Source: CBDCFL01 sp965216135 (GTDB lineage: Bacteria; Pseudomonadota; Alphaproteobacteria; Rhodobacterales; Rhodobacteraceae). From it: DNA of 64,000 bases. A program made the translations under genes and the position numbers. Of the stretch, positions 31,149-40,052 are shown in pieces. The stretch lies in assembly GCA_965216135.1 (NCBI GenBank), contig CBDCFL010000019.1, forward strand, positions 146,846 through 210,845. Reading direction: 5' to 3'. How positions within the stretch are numbered: the stretch's first letter is position 1; the number at the start of each line of letters is the position of its first letter. Below the pieces are notes generated by a model. It was not told the DNA's origin. It did not search any database and was given only the letters and a program-made list of their open reading frames with translations.

Positions 31149-31873
31149 TCGCCAGCCTGCCGATGTATGATTTGCCATCGACCGCCGCGGCTAATGACAG
31201 GTTTTGGACGCTCGTGCGCGGGTTTGTTGGCCACGGACCAACCAAGCTGTCGCGCAACACGGATCCTTGGATCGACTGGCAGAGCCCGGATCTGTTACTG
31301 TCGCAGACATGTGGTTTACCTTATCGCACCCGACTTCATGAGCATGTGCAGCTGGTGGGCACGCCGGATTACGGGCTTTGCACAGAACAAGGATATTACT
31401 ATTCGGTCCTTTTGACGCGAAGATCGGACGACAAGAACCTGAGAAACTACAGTAATCGAATATTCGCTTACAATGAGCAGGGATCGCAATCCGGCTGGTC
31501 GGCACCGCAATATCATGCCCAGGTCCTTGGGTTCTGGTTCAATCGAACGCTTGCCACGGGCTCGCATTTGGCCAGTGCACTGGCCGTGGCCGAGCAGCGC
31601 GCTGACATAACCGCACTTGATGCTGTAACTTGGCAGCTCATTGGCAAAACTGACGCCAGGTTCTCGCACCTTGACGTCATCGCGCGCACCGATCCAACGC
31701 CCGGCCTGCCGATGATAACCGCGAAATCACGCGATCCCGGCCCGATATTTCGCGCTCTACAAACGGCCATCGAGGCGCTTGACGAAAATGACCGCCAGAT
31801 CCTGCACCTGACCGGCATCACCAGAATTGAGGCGGATCGTTATCTTGCGGTTCCAATCCCGCTGACGTTTTGA
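31145..31873 (+). CDS. PhnD/SsuA-like periplasmic-binding fold protein
   Basis: The product is 242 residues from the TTG at 31145 (MIASLPMYDLPSTAAAND). The motifs ASLPMYDLP, QTCGLPYR and GYYYSVLLTRR, together with DAVTWQLI, fit the phosphate/phosphonate-binding (PhnD-like) type 2 periplasmic fold. No secretion signal is visible, so it may act in the cytoplasm or use a distant start. The 4-base overlap with the TerB gene indicates co-translation. No transporter partners are adjacent. Confidence 0.72.
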   Translation: MIASLPMYDLPSTAAANDRFWTLVRGFVGHGPTKLSRNTDPWIDWQSPDLLLSQTCGLPYRTRLHEHVQLVGTPDYGLCTEQGYYYSVLLTRRSDDKNLRNYSNRIFAYNEQGSQSGWSAPQYHAQVLGFWFNRTLATGSHLASALAVAEQRADITALDAVTWQLIGKTDARFSHLDVIARTDPTPGLPMITAKSRDPGPIFRALQTAIEALDENDRQILHLTGITRIEADRYLAVPIPLTF

Positions 31874-32532
31874 CGCAGTTCTTGCTGCGTGCTGTATAAT
31901 TTCGCTCTAGCCCGCAATGGGTTGCTGGTAATTGGGCGTTGCAATTGCATAGAAAATCCGCCCTACTTGGTCACCGGTAATAGGGGGGTGAGCACGCTTG
32001 GCAAATTCTGATGTGCCCGTCATCGAAATTCGCGATCTACACAAGGCATATGGTGCGCTGGAAGTGCTGAAAGGCGTCGATCTGGTCGCCCACGCGGGCA
32101 ACGTCATTTCGCTGATCGGATCATCGGGGTCTGGAAAATCCACGCTTTTGCGTTGTGCCAACCTGTTGGAAGAAAGCCAGCAGGGCGAAATCCTGTTTCA
32201 TGGAGAGCCGATCACCTGGAAAGGCACCGGCCACAACCGCCACCCAAGCGACCGTGCCCAGGTGACGCGCATTCGCACCGAATTGTCGATGGTTTTCCAA
32301 CAGTTCAATCTGTGGGCGCATATGTCGATCCTGCAAAACGTCATGGAAGCGCCGGTAACAGTGCTGGGTCAGGACAAGGACGAAGTTGAAACCCGTGCCC
32401 GCAAGCTGCTGGACAAGGTCGGTATCGGCGACAAGGCCTATGTGTATCCCGCCCAGTTATCTGGCGGCCAGCAGCAGCGCGCCGCCATTGCCCGCGGGCT
32501 TTGCATGGAACCCAAGGCGCTGTTGTTTGATG

Positions 32533-33644
32533 CGTGCCTATCCGGTTGTCACCCACACCCACTATATGTAGGGTATGGCGTCGAGTGGCTCGGGAGGCGG
32601 ACGAAGCGGGGATGGATGTTCCGCAGCGCGAAGACCTTTCGTTTCCGCGGTCGCTTCCCGAGTTTCAACGACTTTTCCCGGATGACGCGGCCTGTGCCGC
32701 CTACCTGGAGAAGGCGCGGTGGGGTGACGGGTTCGTCTGCCCCCATTGCCAGACGGCGGCAGAGCCGTTCCGCTTCACCAGCCGGCCCGGCGTCCTGCGC
32801 TGTCGAAAGTGCCGCCGCGACACCGGGCTGACGGCGGGGACGGTCATGGAGCGCTCCCATACGTCGCTGGGCGTATGGTTCTGGGCGGCCTATCTGGTTG
32901 CCAGCCAGACGCCCGGCATGTCTGCCACACAGTTCCAGCGCCAGGTCGGGCTTTCCCGTTACAAAACCGCCTTTCAGATCCTCCACAAGCTCCGCGCTGG
33001 TATGGTTCGGCCGGATCAGGACCGCATCGGCAGCGAGGCCTGCGACCATGTCGAAGTCGACGAAACCTGGGTCGGCGGCCGCACGCGCGGCAAGGGCCGG
33101 GGCGTTCACCACAAGCTTCTTGTCGCCAGCGCCGTTGAAGTGCGACAGCGCAAGCCGGGAACCAAGCTCGATAAGCGGAAGGGCGGTCGCTACGCCGGAC
33201 GTGTCCGACTCGCTGTCGTGCCAGACCGCAGCGCGGAATCGCTCTGCGGCTTTGTCGAGGGCGCCGTTACTTCGGGTGCGTCGGTCATCACCGACGATTG
33301 GTCCGGCTATACCAGCCTCGCCAAGCGCGGCTACAAACACCTCGCCGTCGCCGAGCGAGGCAACTCCCAGGTCGCTGAGGAGTATCTGCCGATCATTCAT
33401 CTCGTCTTCGCCAACCTGAAGACGTGGCTGAGTGGCATTCATCACGGCGTGAGCCACCAGCACCTCCAAGCCTACCTCAACGAGTTCACATTCCGCTTCA
33501 ACAGGCGATTCTGCCCGTTCAACGCCTTCCGGTCCCTGCTCGGAATCGCTGGCGATGTCACCGCTCCCACTTACGCCGAGCTTTACTCGGGCGACTGGGA
33601 GCACCCTAGATGTAGTGGGTGTGGGTGACAACCGGATAGGCACG
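32533..33644 (+). mobile_element. IS1595-family insertion sequence
   Basis: The element is 1112 bp with long inverted ends beginning CGTGCCTATCCGGTTGTC (left 32533; right reversed ending 33644). It is flanked by a perfect 8-bp duplication, GTTTGATG (32525-32532 and 33645-33652), as expected for IS1595. Confidence 0.95.
32612..33628 (+). CDS. IS1595 (ISXO2-like) transposase
   Basis: The 338-residue protein starts MDVPQREDLSFPRSLPEF; the ORF is open further upstream into the terminal repeat. An N-terminal zinc ribbon has CPHC and CRKC pairs (FVCPHCQTAAEPF, LRCRKCRRD). The ISXO2-like catalytic core includes VEVDETWVGGR, SVITDDWSGY, HxxVFANLKTWLSG and HLQAYLNEFTFRFNRR. It appears intact. Confidence 0.92.
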   Translation: MDVPQREDLSFPRSLPEFQRLFPDDAACAAYLEKARWGDGFVCPHCQTAAEPFRFTSRPGVLRCRKCRRDTGLTAGTVMERSHTSLGVWFWAAYLVASQTPGMSATQFQRQVGLSRYKTAFQILHKLRAGMVRPDQDRIGSEACDHVEVDETWVGGRTRGKGRGVHHKLLVASAVEVRQRKPGTKLDKRKGGRYAGRVRLAVVPDRSAESLCGFVEGAVTSGASVITDDWSGYTSLAKRGYKHLAVAERGNSQVAEEYLPIIHLVFANLKTWLSGIHHGVSHQHLQAYLNEFTFRFNRRFCPFNAFRSLLGIAGDVTAPTYAELYSGDWEHPRCSGCG

Positions 33645-33951
33645 GTTTGATGAACCAACTTCAGCCCTGGACCCGGAACTGGAACAGGAAGTTGTCAAGG
33701 TTATCAAAGACCTGGCGAAAGAGGGCCGAACGATGATCATTGTCACCCACGACATGCGTCTGGCGGCAGATGTTTCAGATCACACGATTTTCCTGCATCT
33801 GGGAAAAATCGAAGAAGAGGGGCCGCCAAAAGACCTGTTTGGCAACCCGAATTCCGAACGGTTGCAACAATTCTTAAGCGCGTCGAAAGCTGCGTAGGGA
33901 CAAAAACGACAACCCAAATTACAATAACCAACACACCAAGGGAGAAACCAA

Positions 33952-34674
33952 ATGAAGAAACTGTTAATGGGCGCTGCGGCGCTGGCGATGTCGGCAAGTT
34001 TCACGCTGGCACAGGATATGATCCGCATGGGCACCGAGGGCGCCTATCCACCGTTCAACTTTATCAACGACAATGGTGAAGTTGAGGGCTTTGAACGCGA
34101 CGTGGGCGACGAGTTGTGCGAGCGCGCCGGGCTGACATGTGAATGGGTCACCAATGAATGGGATTCGATCATCCCCAACCTGGTTTCCGGCAACTATGAC
34201 ACCATCATCGCCGGCATGTCGATCACCGACGAACGCGACGAAGTAATTGATTTTACACAACCTTATTTCCCACCTGACCCGTCTGCCTATATGGCAATGT
34301 CGGCAGATGCTGACGTGGCCGGTGGCGTAATCGCAGCGCAGGCCGGCACCATCCAGGCGAGTCATATCGCGTCCACCGGCGCAATGCTGATGGAATTCGC
34401 CACGCCTGACGAAACCATCGCTGCGGTGAAAAACGGCGAGGCTGACGCGGTTCTGGCTGACAAATCCTATCTGGCACCGATCGCCGAACAGGACGCTGAT
34501 CTGATGTTGATGGACAATGACATCATGCTCGGCGGCGGTATCGGCCTTGGCGTGCGTGAAAGCGACGGCGAGCTGAAAGCGAAATTTGATGCAGCAATTG
34601 CGTCGATGATCGCAGACGGATCGTTGGCCGAAATTACCAAAAAATGGTTCGGCGAAGACGCTAACACGATGTAA
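33952..34674 (+). CDS. Polar amino-acid ABC transporter substrate-binding protein
   Basis: The 240-residue periplasmic protein has a signal peptide (MKKLLMGAAALAMSASFTLAQ, cleavage near residue 20). The mature protein starts around DMIRMGTEGAYPPFNFINDNG, the classic HisJ/ArtJ-type N-terminus, with GNYDTIIAGMSITDERDEVIDFTQPYF in lobe 2. It likely captures a basic or polar amino acid. A GGGAGAAACC ribosome region precedes the start. It follows the split ATPase by 54 bp. Confidence 0.92.
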   Translation: MKKLLMGAAALAMSASFTLAQDMIRMGTEGAYPPFNFINDNGEVEGFERDVGDELCERAGLTCEWVTNEWDSIIPNLVSGNYDTIIAGMSITDERDEVIDFTQPYFPPDPSAYMAMSADADVAGGVIAAQAGTIQASHIASTGAMLMEFATPDETIAAVKNGEADAVLADKSYLAPIAEQDADLMLMDNDIMLGGGIGLGVRESDGELKAKFDAAIASMIADGSLAEITKKWFGEDANTM

Positions 34675-34683
34675 CCAATGAAT

Positions 34684-34707
34684 GGCCGGGGGCCGCACGG
34701 CCCCGGC
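34684..34707 (+). promoter_or_regulatory. Stem-loop after the binding-protein gene
   Basis: GCCGGGGGCC pairs with GGCCCCGGC around a short loop, with no run of T afterwards. Such structures after the binding-protein gene commonly protect that part of the transcript and lower expression of downstream permeases. This role is inferred. Confidence 0.6.
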
Positions 34708-34718
34708 TGGATTGCACC

Positions 34719-35600
34719 ATGTTTTCATATTGCGCAGAACCTGACGCTTTAGCCCAATTCCAGTGGTTTTCCTGTTATCTATCATCAGGCAAACACATGG
34801 CGTTCTATTTCTCGTTTGTCACCGTCATGGTTTTGCTGCTGATCACAGCACCCGTGGCGTTGTTGTTTGGTTTTGGTGGGGCGATGGCTGCGCGCTCGCA
34901 TATCGCGCCGTTGCGCTGGTTCGGCAAGACCTACACCGCGGTGGTGCGCGGCGTTCCCGACATTGCATTTTTCCTGTTCTTCGTGATCGCGCTGGATCAG
35001 GCGTTTGAATATCTGCGCCACAAAGTCAAATGCCGCGACTGGGAAGAACCCATTCGCCAGGGCAGCGATTTTGTGGTGTGCAGGGAAGCCAAGCTGCCGC
35101 TGTCGACTTCGGACCAATGGGTGCACGAAGTTTACGGTTTCTCGCTTGCCGTGCTCACATTTGCCATTGTTTTCGGGGCCTTTGCCGCCAATGTTCTGTA
35201 TGGTGCAATGCGCACCGTGCCACGGGGCCAGATTGAAACTGCCGAGGCTTATGGCATGAACCGCAGCCAGACGTTTTGGCGGGTGCTGGTGCCGCAGATG
35301 TGGGTCTACGCCCTGCCCGGCCTGTCAAACCTGTGGATGATCCTGATCAAAGCGACGCCGCTGTTGTTTCTGTTGGGGGTCGAAGACATTGTGTATTGGG
35401 CGCGCGAGCTGGGCGGGCTGAAAACCAACGTGTTCACCTACCCACACTCCGACTGGCGGCTGTGGTATTTCCTGTCGCTACTGGTGTTCTATCTGGGCCT
35501 GACGCGGGTTTCCGAAATTGCGCTCGCACGTCTGACCGAACGGCTGTCGCACGGACAGGCCACCGTGGCCGGTGAAAAACAGCGGAAGGCCCGGGCATGA
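34719..35600 (+). CDS. Polar amino-acid ABC transporter permease 1
   Basis: The 293-residue inner-membrane permease has about five to six helices, for example FVTVMVLLLITAPVALLFGFG and FSLAVLTFAIVFGAFAANVL. The ABC-ATPase contact loop is ETAEAYGMNRSQTFWRVLVPQ, the EAA motif. It pairs with the overlapping second permease. A shorter start at MAFYFSFVTVMV (34798) is possible. A segment with two Cys (KCRDWEE and VVCREAK) is unusual between helices. Confidence 0.88.
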   Translation: MFSYCAEPDALAQFQWFSCYLSSGKHMAFYFSFVTVMVLLLITAPVALLFGFGGAMAARSHIAPLRWFGKTYTAVVRGVPDIAFFLFFVIALDQAFEYLRHKVKCRDWEEPIRQGSDFVVCREAKLPLSTSDQWVHEVYGFSLAVLTFAIVFGAFAANVLYGAMRTVPRGQIETAEAYGMNRSQTFWRVLVPQMWVYALPGLSNLWMILIKATPLLFLLGVEDIVYWARELGGLKTNVFTYPHSDWRLWYFLSLLVFYLGLTRVSEIALARLTERLSHGQATVAGEKQRKARA

Positions 35601-36436
35601 GCTGTATTGAAACCATTCAGGATTATGCACTGCGCTCGATCGGCATCGGCGAACGTCTGCTGCCACAATCCGATTTTACCCTGTGCGAGCAATTCACGTT
35701 AATCGGCTCTGGCCTGTTATGGAACATTTATTTCGGCCTGTTGTCGCTGGTGGTCGGATTTTTTCTGGCCACGGCCGTCGCACTGGGAAAAAGTGCGGAT
35801 AACCGCCTGATCCGCAAACCGTCGGAATGGTTTGTCTTTGTGGTCCGCGGATCGCCCTTGTTCATCCAGTTTTTCCTGGCCTACGAATTGTTCGTCCTGC
35901 TGCCCAAGATCGGATTCGACATCAATTTGGGCTTTATCGAGATCAACATCGAAACCCGCTGGCTGACGCGGGCCTGGCTGGGCGCGATCATCGTCTTGAT
36001 GTTGAACACCGCCGCCTATACCGGCGAAATTTTCTACGGCGCGCTCAGGTCAATACCCAAGGGCGATGTCGAAGCCGCCGATGCTTATGGGTTGACCGGC
36101 TGGCCGCGGTTCAAACGCATCATCTGGCCAACAATGCTGCGCCTTGCCTGGCCCGCCTATACCAATGAGGCGATATTCCTGTTCCACGCCACCACGTTGG
36201 TCTATTTTTCCGGCTTCCCGGCGTTCCAGCAAAAGGGTGACGCTCTGTATTACGCAAACTATTTCGCTGACAAGACGTTTAACCCGTTCATCCCGTATCC
36301 GATTTTGGCGGGATATTTCGTGCTGGTAACGCTGGCGGTTATCACTGCATTCGGCATCGTCAACCGGCGGCTGAACCGGCATTTACCCAGCGAAGCACGG
36401 CCCCGCCTGCGCATCCGGCCGCAAATAATCCGCTGA
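35597..36436 (+). CDS. Polar amino-acid ABC transporter permease 2
   Basis: The 279-residue permease overlaps the first by ATGA. Motifs include VVRGSPLFIQFFLAYELFVLLP and NTAAYTGEIFYGALRSIPKGDVEAADAYGLTGWPRFKRIIWP, the latter being the EAA loop of HisQM-type permeases. It completes the SBP-permease-permease set; only the ATPase is broken. After its stop about 170 bp separate it from the aminotransferase gene. Confidence 0.9.
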   Translation: MSCIETIQDYALRSIGIGERLLPQSDFTLCEQFTLIGSGLLWNIYFGLLSLVVGFFLATAVALGKSADNRLIRKPSEWFVFVVRGSPLFIQFFLAYELFVLLPKIGFDINLGFIEINIETRWLTRAWLGAIIVLMLNTAAYTGEIFYGALRSIPKGDVEAADAYGLTGWPRFKRIIWPTMLRLAWPAYTNEAIFLFHATTLVYFSGFPAFQQKGDALYYANYFADKTFNPFIPYPILAGYFVLVTLAVITAFGIVNRRLNRHLPSEARPRLRIRPQIIR

Positions 36437-36610
36437 CATTCTGGCAAATCGTATGCACTGCTGTGTGCACAGGTTGCTGCACGCCCTGTGCATGGGTCCA
36501 AATCCCCGCATTCAGCAACATCCCGCCGCATTCCGCAGCGTCAGTCGAGTTTTGGTTTGGTCGAGGTCCGAACCAGTGTATAGAAAACCTGAAATCGAGC
36601 TTCAGGAATC

Positions 36611-37807
36611 ATGAACATGCAGGCACCCAACGTATATGACGCTGAACCCATTCCCGCAGAGGCCTGGACAGAAATTGAACGGCTGTTAAATTCGGGCGAC
36701 CTATTCCGATACACCGCCGGCTCTGATGCGCCGGTATCGCGACTGGAAGCCGAGTTTGCAGAAATGATGGGGGCCAAATACGCGCTGGCCGTGGCCTCCT
36801 GCTCGGCGGCGATTTTCCTGTCGTTAAAGGCACTTGGTCTTAAGCCCGGCACCAAGGTCATCATTCCCGCCTTCACTTTTGCCGCCGTTCCAAGCTCGGT
36901 CGTTCACGCCGAATGCGAGCCGGTGCTCGTGGAATGTGGCGACAATTACCGCATCGATCTGAATGATTTTCACGCCAAACTGACCAGCGATATCAAGGCG
37001 ATCATCATCAGCCACATGCGCGGTCACACCTCGGACATGGATGCGATCATGGCGGCGGCGGAGGCGCGCGGAATTCCGGTTATCGAAGATGCGGCCCATT
37101 CGCTTGGCACCCTGTGGAACGATCAAAAGATCGGGACGATCGGCAAAGTCGGGTGTTTTTCGTTCCAGTCCTACAAGATGATAAATGCCGGCGAGGGCGG
37201 CATTTTGATCACCGATGACGCCGATCTCGTCGCGCGCGCGGTCATCATGTCGGGCGCTTATGAACACAACTGGTCAAAACACCCGGTTTTGCAGGATAAT
37301 TTCGCCCGCTGGCAGAACAAACTACCGCTTTACAACACCCGAATGTCAAACCTGTCGGCGGCCATCGTGCGCCCACAGCTGGCAGAATTGCCAAGACGGG
37401 TGCGCGATGGTCTGCGCAACCACGATTACGTCGCCGCAATATTGAACGGGTCGATGTGGATCAATGTGCCGAGCCCGCTGGCCCAGGAAACCCGCGCGCC
37501 CGACTCGATCCAGTTCAATCTGATGGATATGTCAGATGAACAAGTTTTGCAGTTCGCGGGTGAGGCAAAGGCACGCGGCGTGTCGGTGCAAGTATTTGGA
37601 ATGTCACAGGATAACGCACGGGCATTCTGGAACTGGCAATTCCTTGGCCGCAGCTGGGATCTGCCCAAAACCCGCGCGATGCTCTCGCGGGCCTGTGATA
37701 CCCGGCTGCCCGCGAGGCTCAAGATAGACGATCTTGATTACATCGCCGGTGCCCTGGTCGAAGCCGCAGATCTCGTGATGTCACAACAAGCAGTCTACGG
37801 CACCTGA
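36611..37807 (+). CDS. DegT/DnrJ/EryC1/StrS-family PLP aminotransferase
   Basis: The 398-residue PLP enzyme belongs to the sugar-aminotransferase group. The PLP lysine is in FSFQSYKMINAGEGG near residue 193, the cofactor Asp in VIEDAAHSLGTLW, and VASCSAAIFLSLKALGLKPG binds phosphate. The end (MSQQAVYGT) overlaps the LysR gene's 3' end by 13 bp, tail to tail. No polysaccharide genes lie nearby; proximity to an amino-acid transporter may point to another amino-compound pathway. Confidence 0.88.
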   Translation: MNMQAPNVYDAEPIPAEAWTEIERLLNSGDLFRYTAGSDAPVSRLEAEFAEMMGAKYALAVASCSAAIFLSLKALGLKPGTKVIIPAFTFAAVPSSVVHAECEPVLVECGDNYRIDLNDFHAKLTSDIKAIIISHMRGHTSDMDAIMAAAEARGIPVIEDAAHSLGTLWNDQKIGTIGKVGCFSFQSYKMINAGEGGILITDDADLVARAVIMSGAYEHNWSKHPVLQDNFARWQNKLPLYNTRMSNLSAAIVRPQLAELPRRVRDGLRNHDYVAAILNGSMWINVPSPLAQETRAPDSIQFNLMDMSDEQVLQFAGEAKARGVSVQVFGMSQDNARAFWNWQFLGRSWDLPKTRAMLSRACDTRLPARLKIDDLDYIAGALVEAADLVMSQQAVYGT

Positions 37808-38769
37808 GCGACGGTAAACTCTTCGGCCAGCCAGGGCAGGTTTTGCACCATCGGCGCAACGACAGTGCTGGTCAGCATGTTGCGCAGCTTGGCTGCAATT
37901 ATTCCCGGCACTTCGCCCAACATGTCACGTCGCGCTGACAGTGAAATGGTGCGGTAAAGCGGCGCGATGGGCAACGGTAGCGCATTGATCTGATCCAAAA
38001 ACCGCGCCGCATGAGCCATGCCCAGCGGCGTCAGAATTGTCCAGCCCTGCCCCGCCGCCACCATTGCCAGGATCGCGTGATAGCTGTCCAGTTCATATCG
38101 ATGGGCAATCGTCAGGTTCTGGCGGGCCAGATGATCGGCCAACTGGCGTCCCATCTGATGGCGTGATGTGTATTGGATCAGCGGCATGTCAGGCAATTGC
38201 TTGGGCGCTTTGTCGGCCGTCATGCCCGAAGCGGCGGGCACGATCGCTATGAACGGTTCACGCAGGATCGGATGGACCTCCATCCAACCCGCCGCCGCGC
38301 CAATATCCGCGGCCACAACAACGTCCAGCGCGCGCGCGTCCAGTTGATCGAGCAGACGATGCGATGCGCCGGTTTCCAGCAGGAAGCGGGCCGATACCAT
38401 GTCAGTGGCCAATTCTCGCAGCAAAGCCGGCGTGATGACCGCATCAAAATCTTCGATCATACCCAGGCGCAGCAGGGTCAGGTCACGCTGGTCCATGCGC
38501 GACAACTCGATGCGCGCCTGTTCTGCCTCGTTGCGGATTACATGTGCGCGGCGACGAAACGCCTCACCCGCCGGTGTCAATACAACCGGTCGCGCGCTGC
38601 GATCGACCAAGGTCACGCCGGTTGCAGTTTCCAGATTGGTCAGTTGCTGGCTGATGGCTGACGGACTGGCCGCAAGACGACGCGCCGCAGCAGTGACCGA
38701 GCCTTCCTCAGCCGTGGCCAGAAAAACCTCAATTCCCCAAAGCGTCATGCGTCCCTCGGCAGCTACCAT
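37795..38769 (-). CDS. LysR-family transcriptional regulator
   Basis: The 324-residue protein has an N-terminal winged helix (about residues 8-66) with FLATAEEGSVTAAARRLAASPSAISQQLTNLE. A periplasmic-binding-like effector domain follows. MTLWGIEVFLATAEEG at 38748 may be the true start, since the preceding residues are not typical. It converges on the aminotransferase gene, so it is not clearly its divergent regulator; the target is unknown. Confidence 0.88.
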   Translation of the reverse strand: MVAAEGRMTLWGIEVFLATAEEGSVTAAARRLAASPSAISQQLTNLETATGVTLVDRSARPVVLTPAGEAFRRRAHVIRNEAEQARIELSRMDQRDLTLLRLGMIEDFDAVITPALLRELATDMVSARFLLETGASHRLLDQLDARALDVVVAADIGAAAGWMEVHPILREPFIAIVPAASGMTADKAPKQLPDMPLIQYTSRHQMGRQLADHLARQNLTIAHRYELDSYHAILAMVAAGQGWTILTPLGMAHAARFLDQINALPLPIAPLYRTISLSARRDMLGEVPGIIAAKLRNMLTSTVVAPMVQNLPWLAEEFTVAQVP

Positions 38770-38805
38770 TCGCGTTTTCTTGCGCGCGCGTAGCCGTGGG
38801 GATGC

Positions 38806-39357
38806 CTAGCCGCCAAGTTTCGACAGTTTGGCCTGCAGATCGGCCAGTTGCTTCTTGATCTCATCCAGATCGCCGACTTTTTGTTGGGCCTTCCCGTCGT
38901 CTTCGCCCGCGCCGGGCCAACCCTTGCCCATGCCGCTGGTCATCGCGTTCAGAAACGCCTGTTGCTGCGCCTGCAGCGCCTCAAACCCCGGCACATTTGC
39001 CAGCGGGCTGGACAGGCCGTCCATCATCTTGGATTGTCCGTCGCGCAGCATATCAAAACTCATCGCCAAAAACTGCGGCACCACGGACTGCACCTCAGAT
39101 GTGTAGGACCGTACCAGGTCGGTCAACACGTTGACCGGAAGCACGGATTCCCCTTTTCCTTCATGTTCTGCAACGATTTGCAGCAAATATTGCCGGGTCA
39201 GGTCATCGCCGCTTTTGAGGTCCACGATCTGCACATCGCGCCCGTCGCGGACAAATCCCGCGATGTCGTCCAGCGTCACGTAGTCGCTGGTTTCGGTGTT
39301 GTAGAGGCGTCGGCTCGCATAGCGCTTAATCAGCAGCGGGTGGTTACTCTGTGCCAA
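38806..39357 (-). CDS. phaR: Polyhydroxyalkanoate synthesis repressor PhaR
   Basis: The 183-residue protein starts MAQSNHPLLIKRYASRRLYNTETSDYVTLDDI, the DNA/PHB-binding N-terminal domain of PhaR. A second PHB-accumulation domain follows (QYLLQIVAEHEGKGESVLPVNVLTDLVRSY), then a coiled-coil-like C-terminus (EIKKQLADLQAKLSKL). PhaR represses phasin and itself until PHB granules titrate it. An operator-like palindrome lies 38 bp upstream of its start. Confidence 0.93.
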   Translation of the reverse strand: MAQSNHPLLIKRYASRRLYNTETSDYVTLDDIAGFVRDGRDVQIVDLKSGDDLTRQYLLQIVAEHEGKGESVLPVNVLTDLVRSYTSEVQSVVPQFLAMSFDMLRDGQSKMMDGLSSPLANVPGFEALQAQQQAFLNAMTSGMGKGWPGAGEDDGKAQQKVGDLDEIKKQLADLQAKLSKLGG

Positions 39358-39394
39358 AACTTTCCCTCCCGTTTCGGCGATGCAGCAAAGACTA

Positions 39395-39405
39395 CTGCAG
39401 TGCAG
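39395..39405. promoter_or_regulatory. PhaR operator upstream of phaR
   Basis: CTGCAGTGCAG is a perfect CTGC-N3-GCAG palindrome, matching the PhaR-binding motif established in Rhodobacter and Paracoccus relatives. Its position just upstream of phaR supports autoregulation. Confidence 0.8.
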
Positions 39406-39406
39406 A

Positions 39407-39438
39407 AAAAAAGAAAAGGGCGGGCAAAATGCCCGCCC
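39407..39438 (-). terminator. Rho-independent terminator of phaP
   Basis: On the minus strand, GGGCGGGC and GCCCGCCC pair around a loop of about 5 bases, followed by TTTTCTTTTTTT. It sits 49 bp after the phasin stop and just upstream of the phaR operator. Confidence 0.85.
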
Positions 39439-39486
39439 AACCAGTCATCAACAGGGAGGAGGTTGAAGTGTCTGGCGTCGCGCCGC

Positions 39487-39927
39487 TTAAGCAGCGGCTT
39501 TCTTGGCAGCTTTGGTCACTTCGTCGGTGGCCTTTTTGACAGCCGCAGAAGTATCTTCCGGGATGTCTTTGCCAGCGGCCAGCATCAGTTCGACGGTTTC
39601 CATCTGAACTTTCTTGGCGACTTCGGCAAACGCGGCCAGGTTTTCAGCGGCCAGCTCGGCCTGAGCCGAGGCGAAGTCGGCAACAGATTTGCTGTAATCA
39701 GCCGGATCTTCTTTGACTTTGGCAACCGAACCAACGCGCGCGATGGTGTCTTTGGTCCATTTGGTCGAAATCTCGGTCGACATGTCAGCGGCTTGCAGCG
39801 CGACGTGCGACAGTTTTTCGCCGAATGTGGCTTGGGTTTTGAAAGCGTCCTGAACGGCACTCATGTCCACCGGAAAAGCGCCCATGAAGTCTTTCATTAC
39901 TTTGGTGTAGTCTTGTGCTTTAGCCAT
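39487..39927 (-). CDS. phaP: Phasin (PHA granule-associated protein)
   Basis: The 146-residue protein starts MAKAQDYTKVMKDFMGAFPVDM; upstream ORF codons are ignored because the operator lies there. It is helical and amphipathic and ends in the Ala/Lys tail TKAAKKAAA. Phasins coat PHB granules. Operators upstream plus a terminator downstream indicate a strong monocistronic gene under PhaR control. Confidence 0.9.
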   Translation of the reverse strand: MAKAQDYTKVMKDFMGAFPVDMSAVQDAFKTQATFGEKLSHVALQAADMSTEISTKWTKDTIARVGSVAKVKEDPADYSKSVADFASAQAELAAENLAAFAEVAKKVQMETVELMLAAGKDIPEDTSAAVKKATDEVTKAAKKAAA

Positions 39928-39991
39928 AATTTCTATCCTCGTTGCTACGTGGGCGACGCCCTCGTTTCTGCATCTGGGAGGTATATAGATG

Positions 39992-40030
39992 CTGCAGTGC
40001 AGCATTTCAAGATATTTTTCTGCACTGCAG
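39992..40030. promoter_or_regulatory. Paired PhaR operators upstream of phaP
   Basis: There are two CTGC-N3-GCAG palindromes: CTGCAGTGCAG at 39992-40002 and CTGCACTGCAG at 40020-40030, 28 bp apart centre to centre, in an A+T-rich stretch 65-103 bp before the phaP start. Two sites suggest stronger control of phaP than of phaR. Confidence 0.82.
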
Positions 40031-40052
40031 CATTTTTTATTACTGAATGATC

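Larger units (their letters stand above)
31998..33897 (+). pseudogene. Polar amino-acid ABC transporter ATPase, split by IS1595
   Basis: The 5' part starts MANSDVPVIEIRDLHKAYG and has Walker A (GSSGSGKST), the Q-loop FQQFNLW and signature LSGGQQQRAAIARGL, ending LLFD at the IS. The 3' part resumes EPTSALDPELEQEV and ends LQQFLSASKAA at 33897. Excising the IS with one 8-bp duplicate restores LLFDEPTSALDPE, the Walker B/D-loop. The family is HisP/OccP/GlnQ. Without the ATPase the downstream transporter cannot work unless another ATPase substitutes. Confidence 0.93.

Noticed and set aside
32549..33658. Long minus-strand ORF (369 residues) opposite the IS1595 transposase
   Set aside because: It is a reverse-frame shadow; the plus strand has zinc ribbon and DDE motifs.
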